64,000 nt of DNA from Pseudomonas putida S13.1.2 (GTDB taxonomy: Bacteria > Pseudomonadota > Gammaproteobacteria > Pseudomonadales > Pseudomonadaceae): NCBI RefSeq assembly GCF_000498395.2, contig NZ_CP010979.1, positions 1,736,001-1,800,000 of the forward strand. Direction: 5' to 3'. Made by a program: the position numbers and the translations under genes. Positions within the stretch are counted from its first letter, which is position 1. Every line of letters begins with the position of its first letter. This document shows, in pieces, positions 16,861-26,804 of the stretch. The notes beneath the pieces are model-generated. The model was not told where the DNA came from. It saw only the letters and a list, made by a program, of their open reading frames with translations, and searched no databases.

Positions 16861-18073
16861 ACCTACCCTCGCCGACGCCCTGATCATCGACGCCGTGCGC
16901 ACCCCCATTGGCCGCTATGCCGGGGCGTTGAGCGGCGTACGTGCCGACGACCTCGCCGCCATCCCGCTGAAGGCCTTGATCCAGCGCCACCCCGAGCTTG
17001 ACTGGAAAGCGGTCGACGACGTGATCCTCGGCTGTGCCAACCAGGCCGGGGAAGACAACCGCAACGTGGCCCACATGGCCAGCCTGCTGGCCGGGCTGCC
17101 ACTCGAAGTCCCGGGGACCACGATCAACCGCCTGTGCGGTTCCGGCCTGGACGCCATCGGCAACGCGGCCCGCGCCCTGCGCTGCGGTGAAGCCGGGCTA
17201 ATGCTGGCTGGCGGCGTGGAGTCGATGTCGCGAGCACCCTTCGTGATGGGTAAGTCGGAGCAGGCGTTTGGCCGCGCAGCCGACTTGTTCGATACCACCA
17301 TCGGTTGGCGCTTTGTCAATCCGCTGATGAAGGCTGCCTACGGCACCGATTCGATGCCGGAAACGGCTGAAAACGTCGCGGAACAGTTTGCCATCTCTCG
17401 CGCCGACCAGGATGCCTTCGCGCTGCGCAGCCAGCACAAGGCGGCCACTGCCCAGGCCCGGGGCCGCCTGGCGCAAGAAATCGTGCCGGTCGAGATCCCG
17501 CAACGCAAAGGCCCGCCCAAAGTGGTCGAGCACGATGAACATCCGCGCGGTGACACGACGCTGGAACAGCTGGCCCGCCTCGGCACGCCATTCCGTGAGG
17601 GCGGTAGCGTCACCGCCGGCAATGCCTCCGGTGTCAACGACGGCGCCTGCGCCTTGCTGCTGGCCAGCAGCGCTGCTGCCCGCCGCCATGGTTTGAAAGC
17701 CCGCGGCCGTATCGTCGGCATGGCGGTGGCCGGGGTCGAGCCGCGGCTGATGGGCATCGGCCCGGTGCCGGCAACCCGCAAGGTGCTTGAACTGACGGGT
17801 TTGTCGCTGGCCGACCTGGACGTCATCGAGCTCAACGAAGCCTTCGCCGCCCAGGGCTTGGCAGTGTTGCGCGAACTGGGCCTGGCCGACGACGACCCCC
17901 GCGTCAACCGCAACGGCGGAGCCATCGCCCTCGGCCATCCGCTGGGCATGAGCGGTGCACGCCTGGTGACCACCGCGCTGCACGAACTGGAAGAAACCGC
18001 CGGCCGCTATGCCCTGTGCACCATGTGCATTGGCGTTGGCCAGGGTATCGCCATGGTCATCGAGCGCCTCTGA
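16853..18073 (+). CDS. paaJ: PaaJ, 3-oxoadipyl-CoA / 3-oxo-5,6-dehydrosuberyl-CoA thiolase
   Basis: A 406-residue thiolase that performs both thiolytic steps of the pathway and releases acetyl-CoA and, finally, succinyl-CoA. The acyl-accepting Cys lies in [13 protein letters not shown] (about residue 91). The His and second Cys are in [16 protein letters not shown] and CIGVGQG near the end, and NEAFAAQ is present. All catalytic residues appear intact. It closely resembles PcaF of the beta-ketoadipate pathway, but its place within the paa operon assigns it as PaaJ. Its start overlaps paaI by 8 bases. The next gene, paaK, begins after a 121-base gap. Confidence 0.95.
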   Translation: MTEPTLADALIIDAVRTPIGRYAGALSGVRADDLAAIPLKALIQRHPELDWKAVDDVILGCANQAGEDNRNVAHMASLLAGLPLEVPGTTINRLCGSGLDAIGNAARALRCGEAGLMLAGGVESMSRAPFVMGKSEQAFGRAADLFDTTIGWRFVNPLMKAAYGTDSMPETAENVAEQFAISRADQDAFALRSQHKAATAQARGRLAQEIVPVEIPQRKGPPKVVEHDEHPRGDTTLEQLARLGTPFREGGSVTAGNASGVNDGACALLLASSAAARRHGLKARGRIVGMAVAGVEPRLMGIGPVPATRKVLELTGLSLADLDVIELNEAFAAQGLAVLRELGLADDDPRVNRNGGAIALGHPLGMSGARLVTTALHELEETAGRYALCTMCIGVGQGIAMVIERL

Positions 18074-18194
18074 GCGGATCAGACCGTCAGCCTGTTACCG
18101 AACCGAACGCAGCCGTATATGCTGCGCTCATGACACTCACCGCGCGGCCCGCAACCGGCGCTGCGCGGCGTACAAGAACAATTCGAGTGAAGCC

Positions 18195-19514
18195 ATGAAC
18201 ATGCACCATGATGCCGACCGTGCCCTGTTGGACCCGATGGAAACCGCCAGTGTCGACGCCCTGCGCCAGCACCAGCTGGAGCGCCTGCGCTGGAGCCTGA
18301 AGCACGCCTACGACAATGTGCCGCTGTACCGCCAGCGCTTTGCCGAATGCGGCGCCCACCCCGACGACCTCACGTGCCTGGAAGACCTGGCGAAGTTCCC
18401 CTTCACCGGCAAGAACGACCTGCGCGACAACTACCCCTACGGCATGTTTGCCGTCCCTCAGGAGGAAGTGGTACGCCTGCATGCTTCCAGTGGTACCACC
18501 GGCAAGCCCACGGTGGTCGGCTACACGCAGAACGACATTCATACCTGGGCCAATGTGGTCGCCCGCTCGATCCGCGCTGCTGGCGGGCGCAAAGGTGACA
18601 AGGTGCATGTTTCCTACGGCTACGGCCTGTTCACCGGGGGGCTTGGCGCGCATTACGGCGCCGAGCGCCTGGGCTGCACGGTAATCCCGATGTCCGGTGG
18701 CCAGACCGAGAAGCAGGTGCAGCTGATCCGCGACTTCCAGCCCGACATCATCATGGTCACACCGTCCTACATGCTCAACCTGGCCGACGAGATTGAGCGC
18801 CAGGGCATCGACCCGCATGACCTCAAGCTGCGCCTGGGCATTTTCGGTGCCGAGCCCTGGACCGATGAGCTGCGCCGCTCGATCGAGCAGCGCCTGGGTA
18901 TCGATGCCCTCGACATCTATGGCCTGTCGGAAATCATGGGCCCCGGGGTGGCGATGGAGTGCATCGAGACCAAGGACGGCCCGACCATCTGGGAAGACCA
19001 TTTCTACCCCGAGATCATCGACCCGGTCACCGGCCAGGTTTTGCCAGACGGCCAGCTGGGCGAACTGGTGTTCACCTCGCTAAGCAAGGAGGCGCTGCCG
19101 ATGGTGCGCTACCGCACCCGCGACCTCACCCGCCTGCTGCCCGGTACCGCCAGGCCGATGCGGCGGATCGGCAAGATCACCGGGCGCAGCGACGACATGC
19201 TGATCATTCGCGGCGTCAACGTGTTCCCGACCCAGATCGAGGAGCAGGTGCTGAAAATAAAACAGCTTTCAGAAATGTATGAGATTCATCTGTATCGCAA
19301 TGGCAACCTGGACAGTGTCGAGGTGCATGTTGAATTGCGTGCAGAGTGCCAGCACCTCGATGAAGGCCAGCGCAAGCTGGTCATAGGGGAGCTGAGCAAG
19401 CAGATCAAGACCTACATCGGCATCAGTACCCAGGTGCACCTGCAGCCTTGCGGCACGCTCAAGCGTTCAGAGGGCAAGGCGTGCCACGTGTACGACAAAC
19501 GGTTGGCCAGCTGA
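18195..19514 (+). CDS. paaK: PaaK, phenylacetate-CoA ligase
   Basis: A 439-residue AMP-forming adenylating enzyme that activates phenylacetate to phenylacetyl-CoA, the first committed step and the source of the PaaX inducer. The P-loop-like HASSGTTGKPT lies at about residue 95, with YGLSEIMGPG and the C-terminal GRSDDMLIIRGVNVFP hinge motif. ATG 18195 is used; upstream in-frame starts would run into the paaJ end. The 121-base gap after paaJ shows no strong terminator, so co-transcription is likely. A strong terminator follows. Confidence 0.95.
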   Translation: MNMHHDADRALLDPMETASVDALRQHQLERLRWSLKHAYDNVPLYRQRFAECGAHPDDLTCLEDLAKFPFTGKNDLRDNYPYGMFAVPQEEVVRLHASSGTTGKPTVVGYTQNDIHTWANVVARSIRAAGGRKGDKVHVSYGYGLFTGGLGAHYGAERLGCTVIPMSGGQTEKQVQLIRDFQPDIIMVTPSYMLNLADEIERQGIDPHDLKLRLGIFGAEPWTDELRRSIEQRLGIDALDIYGLSEIMGPGVAMECIETKDGPTIWEDHFYPEIIDPVTGQVLPDGQLGELVFTSLSKEALPMVRYRTRDLTRLLPGTARPMRRIGKITGRSDDMLIIRGVNVFPTQIEEQVLKIKQLSEMYEIHLYRNGNLDSVEVHVELRAECQHLDEGQRKLVIGELSKQIKTYIGISTQVHLQPCGTLKRSEGKACHVYDKRLAS

Positions 19515-19534
19515 TTCATTCGGTTGCCTTGTCG

Positions 19535-19564
19535 GCCCCGGCATTGTCCGGGGCTTTTTTTTTT
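19535..19564 (+). terminator. Rho-independent terminator after paaK
   Basis: A GCCCCGG/CCGGGGC stem with a 6-base loop is followed by ten T residues, 20 bases after the paaK stop. It separates paaFGHIJK from paaABCDE transcription. Confidence 0.92.
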
Positions 19565-19597
19565 CGTTTTATGCGCGCTTACAGGTGCCGCGCAACC

Positions 19598-19630
19598 CCT
19601 GTGGGAGCGGGTTTGCCCGCGAAGAGGCCG
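19598..19630 (+). repeat. REP palindrome (P. putida type)
   Basis: A single REP unit, CCTGTGGGAGCGGG followed by its partial complement CCCGCGAAGAGGCC. Similar units occur at 28935-28967 and 37112-37198 in this window. Confidence 0.75.
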
Positions 19631-19700
19631 AAAAGCGATACACAAATCTTATCTGATACACATAAAACTGTTTGACGTTATGTTTTGTATCGCTTACAAA
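19631..19700 (+). promoter_or_regulatory. paaA promoter with three PaaX-type operators
   Basis: A -35 hexamer TTGACG (19672-19677) and a -10-like TACAAA (19695-19700) are 17 bases apart. The spacer holds the motif TTTTGTATCGCTT. Two further copies lie on the opposite strand: GCGATACACA (19635-19644) and TGATACACATAAAA (19654-19667). Overlap of operator and promoter suggests repression by PaaX that is relieved by phenylacetyl-CoA. Confidence 0.65.
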
Positions 19701-19730
19701 TGACTCATGCCTTAGCAGGAGTCGCCGCAC

Positions 19731-20720
19731 ATGTACGCACAGCTAGTGGAAACCGGAGTCAAGCGCGTCAAGTCGCTGGAAGAAATGTCCCCCGAGGAAC
19801 GCAACTTCCAGGAAAAGATCGACGCCGAAATCAAGATCGAAGCCAAGAACTGGATGCCCGAGGCCTACCGCCAGACCTTGATCCGGCAGATCTCCCAGCA
19901 CGCCCACTCGGAAATCATCGGCATGCTGCCCGAAGGCAACTGGGTCACCCGCGCGCCGAGCCTCAAGCGCAAGCTGCAACTGATGGCCAAGATCCAGGAT
20001 GAAGCCGGCCACGGCCTGTACCTGTACAGCGCCATGGAAACCCTGGGCGCCGACCGCGACGAAGAAATCGCCAAGCTGCACAGCGGCAAGGCCAAGTACT
20101 CGAGCATCTTCAACTACCCCACCCTCAGCTGGGCGGACATGGGCGCAGTGGGCTGGCTGGTGGATGGCGCCGCAATCGTCAACCAGGTGGTGCTGCAGCG
20201 CACCTCCTATGGCCCCTACTCCCGCGCAATGATCCGTATCTGCAAGGAAGAGAGCTTCCACCAGCGCCAGGGCTACGAAATTCTCCTGACCATGATGCGT
20301 CACGGCACCCAGGCCCAGCGCGACATGGTCCAGGACGCGATCAATCGCCTGTGGTGGCCATCGCTGATGATGTTCGGCCCCAGCGACGAACACTCCCCCA
20401 ACAGCGCCCAGTCCATGGCCTGGAAGATCAAGCGCCAGACCAACGATGAACTGCGCCAGCGTTTCATCGACCAGACCGTGCCGCAGCTCGAACTGCTCGG
20501 CTGCACCGCCCCCGACCCTGAACTGAAGTGGAACGCCGAGCGCGGTCACTACGACTTCGGCGAAATCCAGTGGGACGAGTTTTACGAGGTGATCAAGGGC
20601 AACGGCCCGTGCAACCAGGAACGTGTCGCCACCCGCCGCAAGGCCATCGAGGACGGCGCCTGGGTACGCGAGGCCGCCGTGGCCTACGCGCGCAAGCAAC
20701 AGAACAAGAACGCCGCCTGA
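19731..20720 (+). CDS. paaA: PaaA, catalytic subunit of phenylacetyl-CoA 1,2-epoxidase
   Basis: A 329-residue di-iron oxygenase subunit of the PaaABCE multicomponent epoxidase, which adds oxygen across C1-C2 of the CoA-activated ring. Metal-ligand type motifs are visible: [12 protein letters not shown] (about residue 90) and [13 protein letters not shown] (about 170). ATG 19731 follows an AGCAGGAG ribosome site. It begins the paaABCDE operon behind its own promoter. Confidence 0.95.
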   Translation: MYAQLVETGVKRVKSLEEMSPEERNFQEKIDAEIKIEAKNWMPEAYRQTLIRQISQHAHSEIIGMLPEGNWVTRAPSLKRKLQLMAKIQDEAGHGLYLYSAMETLGADRDEEIAKLHSGKAKYSSIFNYPTLSWADMGAVGWLVDGAAIVNQVVLQRTSYGPYSRAMIRICKEESFHQRQGYEILLTMMRHGTQAQRDMVQDAINRLWWPSLMMFGPSDEHSPNSAQSMAWKIKRQTNDELRQRFIDQTVPQLELLGCTAPDPELKWNAERGHYDFGEIQWDEFYEVIKGNGPCNQERVATRRKAIEDGAWVREAAVAYARKQQNKNAA

Positions 20721-20745
20721 GCGGCGATTGATGCGGAGATCGAAA

Positions 20746-21027
20746 ATGTCTGTCTGGACCCTCTACGAAGTGTTCGTGCGCAGCAAGCACGGCCTTAACC
20801 ACAAGCATGTCGGCAGCGTGCACGCCGCCGATGCCGCCATGGCCATCGAAAATGCCCGCGAGCTGTACACCCGCCGCAGCGAGGGCGTCAGCCTGTGGGT
20901 GGTGCCTTCGGCGCTGATCACCGCCTCCTCCCCCGACGAGAAAGACCCGCTGTTCGCTCCTTCGGACGACAAGGTCTACCGCCATGCCAGCTTCTACGAG
21001 CTGCCCGATGAAGTCGGACACATGTGA
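20746..21027 (+). CDS. paaB: PaaB, phenylacetyl-CoA epoxidase subunit B
   Basis: A 93-residue small subunit without catalytic motifs. It bridges PaaAC heterodimers in the epoxidase and is needed for the active assembly. The hallmark start WTLYEVFVRSKHGLNHKHVG and the C-terminal FYELPDEVGHM are intact. It lies 25 bases after paaA, and paaC begins 8 bases after its stop. Confidence 0.94.
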   Translation: MSVWTLYEVFVRSKHGLNHKHVGSVHAADAAMAIENARELYTRRSEGVSLWVVPSALITASSPDEKDPLFAPSDDKVYRHASFYELPDEVGHM

Positions 21028-21035
21028 GGTTGGCC

Positions 21036-21794
21036 ATGCACAACGAAGCCCTGATCCCTTACCTGCTGCTGCTCGGCGACAGTGCCCTGGTCCAAGGCCA
21101 GCGCCTCTGCGAATGGTGCGGCCACGCCCCTGCCATCGAAGAAGAGCTTGCCCTGATGAACGTTGGCCTCGACCTGGTCGGCCAGGCGCGCAACTGGCTG
21201 GAATACGCAGCCGAACTGCTTGACGACGGTCGCGACGCCGACGCCCTGGCCTTCCGCCGAGACGAGCGCGCCTACCGCAACTTGCTGCTGGTCGAGCAAC
21301 CCAACGGTGATTTCGCCGTGACCATGACCAAGCAGTTCCTCTACGACGCCTGGCACTTCGCCGTGCTACAGGGCTTGGTCGGGGCCCGCGACGAGCGTAT
21401 CGCCGGTATCGCCGCCAAGGCACTCAAGGAAGTCACCTACCACCTGCGCCGTTCCAGCGAGTGGGTGCAGCGCATGGGGGGCGGTACAGAAGAAAGCCGC
21501 CAACGCATGCTCGCCGCCATTGCGGCACTGTGGCGCTTCACCGTCGAACTGACGGCCGCTAGCGACAACGAGGTGCAGTTGGCCGAAGCGGATATTGCCG
21601 CCGACCCTGCCACCGTGGGTGCTGCGTGGCTCAAACAGGTGAGCGAGACTTTCGCGTCTGTCGAGCTGCCGCTGCCCAAGGCTGCCAGCCACTTCTACCT
21701 GGACAGTCGCAAAGGCCTGCACACCGAGCACCTGGGGCTGCTGCTGGCCGAGATGCAGTTCCTGCCAAGGGCCTACCCCGATGCAACCTGGTGA
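21036..21794 (+). CDS. paaC: PaaC, structural subunit of phenylacetyl-CoA epoxidase
   Basis: A 252-residue ferritin-like helical protein paired with PaaA. It lacks a working metal site and stabilises the catalytic subunit. Family segments include LGLDLVGQ-like NVGLDLVGQARNWLEYA (about residue 40) and QFLYDAWHF. I chose ATG 21036, with a GAGGT ribosome site, over an upstream GTG that overlaps the paaB stop. The end overlaps paaD by 14 bases. Confidence 0.94.
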   Translation: MHNEALIPYLLLLGDSALVQGQRLCEWCGHAPAIEEELALMNVGLDLVGQARNWLEYAAELLDDGRDADALAFRRDERAYRNLLLVEQPNGDFAVTMTKQFLYDAWHFAVLQGLVGARDERIAGIAAKALKEVTYHLRRSSEWVQRMGGGTEESRQRMLAAIAALWRFTVELTAASDNEVQLAEADIAADPATVGAAWLKQVSETFASVELPLPKAASHFYLDSRKGLHTEHLGLLLAEMQFLPRAYPDATW

Positions 21795-22314
21795 GCTGAT
21801 CGCCGGCGACCGTGGCGCGCGGCCGGCACGCGGCGACGACCTGGCCCGGGCCTGGGAGGTCCTGGCCCAGGTCATGGACCCGGAAGTGCCTGTGGTCAGC
21901 GTGGTCGACCTGGGAATAGTCCGCGACCTCGACTGGCGCGCCGGCCACCTGCACCTGGTGGTCACGCCGACCTACTCCGGCTGCCCGGCCACCGAGGTGA
22001 TCGAGGGTGATATCCGGCAGGCGCTGGAGCAGGCGGGCTTCCCCGCACCGGATCTTGAACGCCGGTTGACCCCGGCGTGGAGCACCGACTGGATCAGCGA
22101 GCTGGGCCGCGAGCGCCTGCGCCTCTACGGCATCGCCCCGCCGCAAGGCAGCGCCAGCAAGCGCAGCCTGCTAGGTGAAGCGCCCCAGGTGTGCTGCCCG
22201 CAGTGCGGCAGCGCCCATACCGAATTGCTCAGCCAGTTCGGTTCCACCGCTTGCAAGGCGCTGTACCGCTGCCGCGAGTGCCTGGAGCCGTTCGACTATT
22301 TCAAATGCATTTGA
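21781..22314 (+). CDS. paaD: PaaD, Fe-S/metal assembly factor for the epoxidase
   Basis: A 177-residue protein. Its N-terminal MIP18/SufT-like domain (DPEVPVVSVVDLGIVRD, about residues 33-50, and TYSGCPATEVI) is followed by a C-terminal zinc-ribbon type CPQC...CREC pair (about residues 139-167). PaaD is required for epoxidase activity in vivo, probably in metal-centre maturation of PaaE or PaaA. It overlaps paaC by 14 bases and precedes paaE by 15 bases. Confidence 0.93.
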   Translation: MQPGELIAGDRGARPARGDDLARAWEVLAQVMDPEVPVVSVVDLGIVRDLDWRAGHLHLVVTPTYSGCPATEVIEGDIRQALEQAGFPAPDLERRLTPAWSTDWISELGRERLRLYGIAPPQGSASKRSLLGEAPQVCCPQCGSAHTELLSQFGSTACKALYRCRECLEPFDYFKCI

Positions 22315-22329
22315 GCCGTGGAGAACGCC

Positions 22330-23406
22330 ATGAGCCAGTTTCACAGCCTGACCATCAAGCAAGTGCGCAACGAAACCCGTGATGCGGTTTCGATTGCCTT
22401 CGACGTGCCCGAGCACCTGCAGGCGCAGTTCCGTTTCACCCAGGGCCAGTATCTGGTCATGCGTACGCAACTGGACAACGAAGAGGTCCGCCGCTCTTAC
22501 TCTATCTGCAGCGCCGTGCAGGACGGCGAGCTGCGCGTGGCCGTCAAGCGCGTGCCAGGCGGGCGTTTCTCGGCGTTTGCCAATGAAGTGCTCAAGGCCG
22601 GCCAGCAACTGGAGGTGATGCCGCCATCGGGCAGCTTCTTCGTGCCGCTGGACCCTGCCCGCCAGGGCAATTACCTGGGCGTGGCCGCCGGCAGCGGCAT
22701 TACCCCAATCCTGTCGATTATCGGTACCACCCTGGACAGCGAGCCGCACAGCCGCTTCACCTTGCTGTACGGCAACCGTTCCAGCTCTGGGGCGCTGTTT
22801 CGCGACAAGCTCGAAGACCTGAAAAACCGCTACCTCGACCGCCTGAACCTGATTTTCGTGTTCAGCCGCGAGCAGCAGGACGTCGACCTGTACAACGGTC
22901 GCATCGACGCCGACAAGTGCGGCCAGCTGTTTTCGCGCTGGCTGGACGTTCCAGGCCTGGACGCGGCCTTCATCTGCGGCCCACAGGCGATGACCGAAAC
23001 CGTGCGTGACAGCCTGCAGGCCAATGGCCTGGGCAAGGAGCGCATTCATTTCGAGCTGTTCGCCGCCGACGGCAGCGAAACCCGCCGCGAAGCCCGTGAG
23101 GCCGCACGCCAGGTGGATTCGGCGCTCAGCCACATCACCGTGATCAGCGACGGCCGTGCCCTCACCTTCGACTTGCCACGCAACACCCAGAACGTGCTGG
23201 ACGCCGGCAATGCCAGCGGCGCCGAACTGCCCTACTCGTGCAAGGCCGGTGTGTGCTCGACCTGCAAGTGCCGGGTGATCGAGGGGGAAGTGGAAATGGA
23301 CAGCAACCATGCCCTTGAAGACTACGAAGTGGCAGCCGGGTATGTGCTGTCGTGCCAGACCTACCCGGTAAGCGACAAGGTGGTGCTCGACTTCGACCAG
23401 CTCTAA
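22330..23406 (+). CDS. paaE: PaaE, reductase subunit of phenylacetyl-CoA epoxidase
   Basis: A 358-residue NADPH-dependent reductase that passes electrons to PaaA. The FAD-binding RRSYSIC motif is near residue 58, with a nucleotide-binding GSGITPILSI segment around 125. A C-terminal plant-type 2Fe-2S ferredoxin domain has CKAGVCSTC and a fourth Cys in VLSCQTYP (about 340). The start is ATG 22330 with a GGAGA ribosome site. It is last in paaABCDE and is followed by a large inverted REP pair. Confidence 0.95.
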   Translation: MSQFHSLTIKQVRNETRDAVSIAFDVPEHLQAQFRFTQGQYLVMRTQLDNEEVRRSYSICSAVQDGELRVAVKRVPGGRFSAFANEVLKAGQQLEVMPPSGSFFVPLDPARQGNYLGVAAGSGITPILSIIGTTLDSEPHSRFTLLYGNRSSSGALFRDKLEDLKNRYLDRLNLIFVFSREQQDVDLYNGRIDADKCGQLFSRWLDVPGLDAAFICGPQAMTETVRDSLQANGLGKERIHFELFAADGSETRREAREAARQVDSALSHITVISDGRALTFDLPRNTQNVLDAGNASGAELPYSCKAGVCSTCKCRVIEGEVEMDSNHALEDYEVAAGYVLSCQTYPVSDKVVLDFDQL

Positions 23407-23436
23407 AGAAAACCGCTCGGACTGTTAAAACGGTCC

Positions 23437-23550
23437 CTGTAGGAGCGGCCTTGTGTCGCGAAAGGGCTGCGTAGCAGCCCCGGCAATTTTTTGATCGGAG
23501 CCAATGGGGTCGCGTTGCGACCCTTTCGCGACACAAGGCCGCTCCTACAG
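23437..23550. repeat. Inverted REP pair (BIME-like) after paaE
   Basis: Arms CTGTAGGAGCGGCCTTGTGT... at 23437-23466 and the exact reverse complement at 23521-23550 enclose about 54 bases that hold a smaller GGGCTGC/GCAGCCC hairpin. It may act as a transcription end and mRNA stabiliser for paaABCDE. A near-identical pair lies at 52517-52638. Confidence 0.8.
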
Positions 23551-23627
23551 AGATCGGGTAGTCAGCGCCGAACGCAACCCCCGCGTGACCTCAACAAAAC
23601 AATTACAAAACCAAGAGATCGCTTGCC

Positions 23628-23936
23628 ATGACACCCGAACGCATAGAAAGCATCGCCAACCACCCCGATTTCCAGCACCTGGTGCGGCGTAAACGCCGCC
23701 TCAACGGCAGCCTGACCCTGGCCATGCTGGTGATCTACTACGGCTTCGTCCTGCTGGTGGCGTTCTCTCCCAGCACCCTTGGCCAGTCCCTCAGCGGCGG
23801 TGTGACTACCGTCGGCATGCTGGTGGGTGTGCTGATGGTGCTGCTGTCCTTTGCCCTGACCGGCATCTACGTGCACCGCGCCAACAATGTGCTCGACCCG
23901 CTCAACGAAAAGGTCAAGCAGGAGTGTGCACAATGA
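23628..23936 (+). CDS. DUF485 (YjcH-like) membrane protein, partner of the phenylacetate permease
   Basis: A 102-residue protein with two membrane helices (about residues 27-47 and 60-82) and the N-terminal [13 protein letters not shown] motif of DUF485. In many bacteria this family is encoded directly before acetate/solute:sodium symporters, and its stop overlaps the permease start by 4 bases here (ATGA). It is probably an accessory subunit or regulator of the permease (inference). Confidence 0.85.
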   Translation: MTPERIESIANHPDFQHLVRRKRRLNGSLTLAMLVIYYGFVLLVAFSPSTLGQSLSGGVTTVGMLVGVLMVLLSFALTGIYVHRANNVLDPLNEKVKQECAQ

Positions 23937-25495
23937 ACTGGACTGCCATCTCGATGTTCATGGTGTTCGTCTGCTTCACCCTGCTGGTCACCCGCTGGGC
24001 TGCCTTGCGCACCCGCTCGGCCAGCGACTTCTATACCGCCGGCGGGGGCCTGACCGGCATGCAGAACGGCCTGGCGATTGCCGGCGACATGATCAGCGCC
24101 GCCTCCTTCCTGGGCATTTCCGCGATGATGTTCATGAACGGCTATGACGGCCTGTTGTATGCCCTGGGCGTGCTGGCCGGCTGGCCGATCATTCTGTTTT
24201 TGATCGCCGAACGGCTGCGCAACCTGGGCAAGTACACCTTTGCCGATGTAGTCAGTTACCGCCTGGCACAAACCCCGGTGCGCCTGACTTCGGCGTTTGG
24301 CACCCTGGTCGTGGCACTGATGTACCTGGTGGCGCAGATGGTCGGTGCCGGCAAGCTGATCGAGCTGCTGTTCGGCATCAGCTACCTGTACGCCGTGATG
24401 CTGGTCGGCGTACTGATGGTTGCCTACGTGACCTTCGGCGGCATGCTCGCCACTACTTGGGTGCAGATCATCAAGGCGGTGATGCTGCTGTCGGGCACCA
24501 GCTTCATGGCGTTCATGGTGCTCAAGCACTTTGGCTTCAGCACCGAGGCCATGTTCGCCAGCGCCGTGGCCGTGCATGCCAAGGGCCAGGCCATCATGGC
24601 CCCGGGCGGCCTGCTATCCAACCCGGTGGATGCCATTTCCCTCGGCTTGGGCATGATGTTCGGCACTGCCGGCCTGCCGCATATCCTGATGCGCTTCTTT
24701 ACCGTCAGTGATGCCAAGGAAGCACGCAAGAGCGTGTTCTACGCCACTGGTTTCATCGGTTACTTCTACCTGCTGCTGATCGTCATCGGCTTTGGTGCCA
24801 TCGTGATGGTCGGCACCGAGCCGTCCTACCGCGACGCCACCGGTGCAATCATTGGCGGCGGCAACATGATCGCCGTGCACCTGGCCCAGGCTGTCGGTGG
24901 CAACTTGTTCCTTGGCTTCATCTCTGCCGTGGCCTTCGCCACCATCCTTGCCGTGGTCGCCGGCCTGGCGCTGTCCGGCGCATCGGCGGTCTCCCACGAT
25001 CTGTATGCCTGCGTGATCCGCCAAGGCAAGGCCACCGAACAGGAGGAAATGCGCGTATCGCGTATCGCCACCCTGCTGATCGGCCTGCTGGCGGTAATGC
25101 TCGGCCTGATGTTCGAGTCGCAGAACATCGCCTTCCTCTCCGGCCTGGTGCTGGCGGTGGCTGCCTCGGTCAACTTCCCGGTACTGCTCCTTTCGATGTT
25201 CTGGAAAGGCCTGACCACCCGCGGCGCGGTGTGCGGCAGCATGGCCGGCCTGGCGTCGGCGGTGCTGCTAGTGGTACTGGGCCCGGCAGTGTGGGTCAAC
25301 GTGCTGCATCATGAGAAAGCGCTGTTCCCGTACAGCAACCCGGCGTTGTTCTCCATGAGCCTGGCATTCCTCAGTGCGTGGGTGTTCTCGGTTACCGACA
25401 GCTCCGAACGTGCCAGTGAAGAGCGTGGCCGCTACCTGGCCCAGTTCATCCGCTCCATGACCGGTATCGGCGCTGCCGGCGCCAGCAAGCACTGA
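23933..25495 (+). CDS. Phenylacetate permease, sodium:solute symporter family
   Basis: A 520-residue ActP-like SSS-family transporter with about 13 hydrophobic helices. Motifs are [21 protein letters not shown] (near residue 25, family start) and [15 protein letters not shown] (about 245), typical of ActP homologues. Known pseudomonad paa/pha clusters encode such a permease (PaaL/PhaJ) for phenylacetate uptake across the inner membrane. The start is ATG 23933, coupled to the DUF485 gene. It precedes the outer-membrane porin, so a complete two-membrane import route is encoded. Confidence 0.9.
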   Translation: MNWTAISMFMVFVCFTLLVTRWAALRTRSASDFYTAGGGLTGMQNGLAIAGDMISAASFLGISAMMFMNGYDGLLYALGVLAGWPIILFLIAERLRNLGKYTFADVVSYRLAQTPVRLTSAFGTLVVALMYLVAQMVGAGKLIELLFGISYLYAVMLVGVLMVAYVTFGGMLATTWVQIIKAVMLLSGTSFMAFMVLKHFGFSTEAMFASAVAVHAKGQAIMAPGGLLSNPVDAISLGLGMMFGTAGLPHILMRFFTVSDAKEARKSVFYATGFIGYFYLLLIVIGFGAIVMVGTEPSYRDATGAIIGGGNMIAVHLAQAVGGNLFLGFISAVAFATILAVVAGLALSGASAVSHDLYACVIRQGKATEQEEMRVSRIATLLIGLLAVMLGLMFESQNIAFLSGLVLAVAASVNFPVLLLSMFWKGLTTRGAVCGSMAGLASAVLLVVLGPAVWVNVLHHEKALFPYSNPALFSMSLAFLSAWVFSVTDSSERASEERGRYLAQFIRSMTGIGAAGASKH

Positions 25496-25513
25496 CCTCA
25501 GGGACGAACAACC

Positions 25514-26767
25514 ATGTCGGGTAAAACAACAACAATGAACCGCACGCACATCATGTCAGCTGCCTGGCTGGCCACACTCGCCTTGCCAGTGCCGGCGATG
25601 GCCGATTTCATCGGCGACAGCCACGCACGCCTGGAGCTGCGCAACCACTACATCAACCGCGACTTTCGCCAGAGCAACGCCCCGCAGGCCAAGGCAGAGG
25701 AATGGGGCCAGGGCTTCACCGCCAAGCTGGAATCGGGCTTCACCGAGGGCCCGGTCGGCTTTGGCGTTGACGCCATGGGCCAGTTGGGTATCAAGCTCGA
25801 CTCCAGCCGCGACCGCCGCAATACCGGGCTGCTGCCCTTCGGCCCGAATAGCCACGAACCGGTTGATGATTACAGCGAACTGGGCCTGACCGGCAAAATC
25901 CGCGTGTCCAAAAGCACCCTGCGCCTGGGCACGCTGCAACCGATCCTGCCGGTGGTGGTCTACAACGACACCCGCCTGCTGGCGTCCACCTTCCAGGGCG
26001 GCCTGCTGACCAGCCAGGATCTCGATGGCCTTACCGTCAACGCCGGCCGCCTGACCAAGGCCAACCTGCGCGACTCCTCGGGCCGCGACGACATCGGCTA
26101 TGGCGCTGCCAGCAGTGACCACCTGGACTTTGGCGGTGGCAGCTACGCCATCACCCCGCAAACCAGCGTCAGCTACTACTACGCCAAGCTCGAGGATATC
26201 TACCGCCAGCAGTTCGTCGGCCTGATCGATACCCGCCCCTTGAGCGAAGGCGTGAGCCTGCGCAGCGACCTGCGCTACTTCGACAGCCGCAACGACGGCG
26301 CCGAGCGCGCTGGCAACATCGACAACCGCAACTTCAACGCCATGTTCACCCTCGGCGTGCGGGCGCACAAGTTCACCGCCACCTGGCAACAGATGTCGGG
26401 CGACAGTGCCTTCCCGTTCGTCAACGGCGGCGACCCGTTCACCGTCAACCTGGTGACCTACAACACCTTCACCCGTGCCGGGCTGGACTCCTGGCAAGTG
26501 CGCTATGACTACGACTTTGTCGCCATGGGCATCCCCGGCCTGAGTTTCATGACGCGCTACACCGACGGCCGTCACGCCGAAACCGCCACTGTCAGCAATG
26601 GCCGCGAGCGCGAGCGCGACACCGACATCACCTACGTCATCCAGAGCGGCCCGTTCAAGGACGTGAGCCTGCGCTGGCGCAACGTCACCTTCCGTTCCGG
26701 CAATGGCCTGACCAACGCCGTGGACGAAAACCGCCTGATCATCGGCTACACCCTGGCGCTGTGGTAA
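25514..26767 (+). CDS. phaK: PhaK, OprD-family outer-membrane porin for phenylacetate
   Basis: A 417-residue OprD-type porin with a signal peptide ending near PAMADF (residue 33) and an 18-strand-type barrel rich in alternating aromatic and charged residues, ending in LALW. An arginine-rich family motif around [16 protein letters not shown] follows the signal. In P. putida U a porin of this position (PhaK) serves phenylacetate uptake. It lies between the permease and paaZ, so the substrate assignment rests on context. Confidence 0.88.
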   Translation: MSGKTTTMNRTHIMSAAWLATLALPVPAMADFIGDSHARLELRNHYINRDFRQSNAPQAKAEEWGQGFTAKLESGFTEGPVGFGVDAMGQLGIKLDSSRDRRNTGLLPFGPNSHEPVDDYSELGLTGKIRVSKSTLRLGTLQPILPVVVYNDTRLLASTFQGGLLTSQDLDGLTVNAGRLTKANLRDSSGRDDIGYGAASSDHLDFGGGSYAITPQTSVSYYYAKLEDIYRQQFVGLIDTRPLSEGVSLRSDLRYFDSRNDGAERAGNIDNRNFNAMFTLGVRAHKFTATWQQMSGDSAFPFVNGGDPFTVNLVTYNTFTRAGLDSWQVRYDYDFVAMGIPGLSFMTRYTDGRHAETATVSNGRERERDTDITYVIQSGPFKDVSLRWRNVTFRSGNGLTNAVDENRLIIGYTLALW

Positions 26768-26804
26768 CAGCGCCCCCCTACATTTGAACAGCATGGAGAA
26801 CAGC

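Noticed and set aside
22171..23310. A 379-codon frame opposite paaD/paaE
   Set aside because: Antisense shadow; paaE has clear FAD, NAD and 2Fe-2S motifs.
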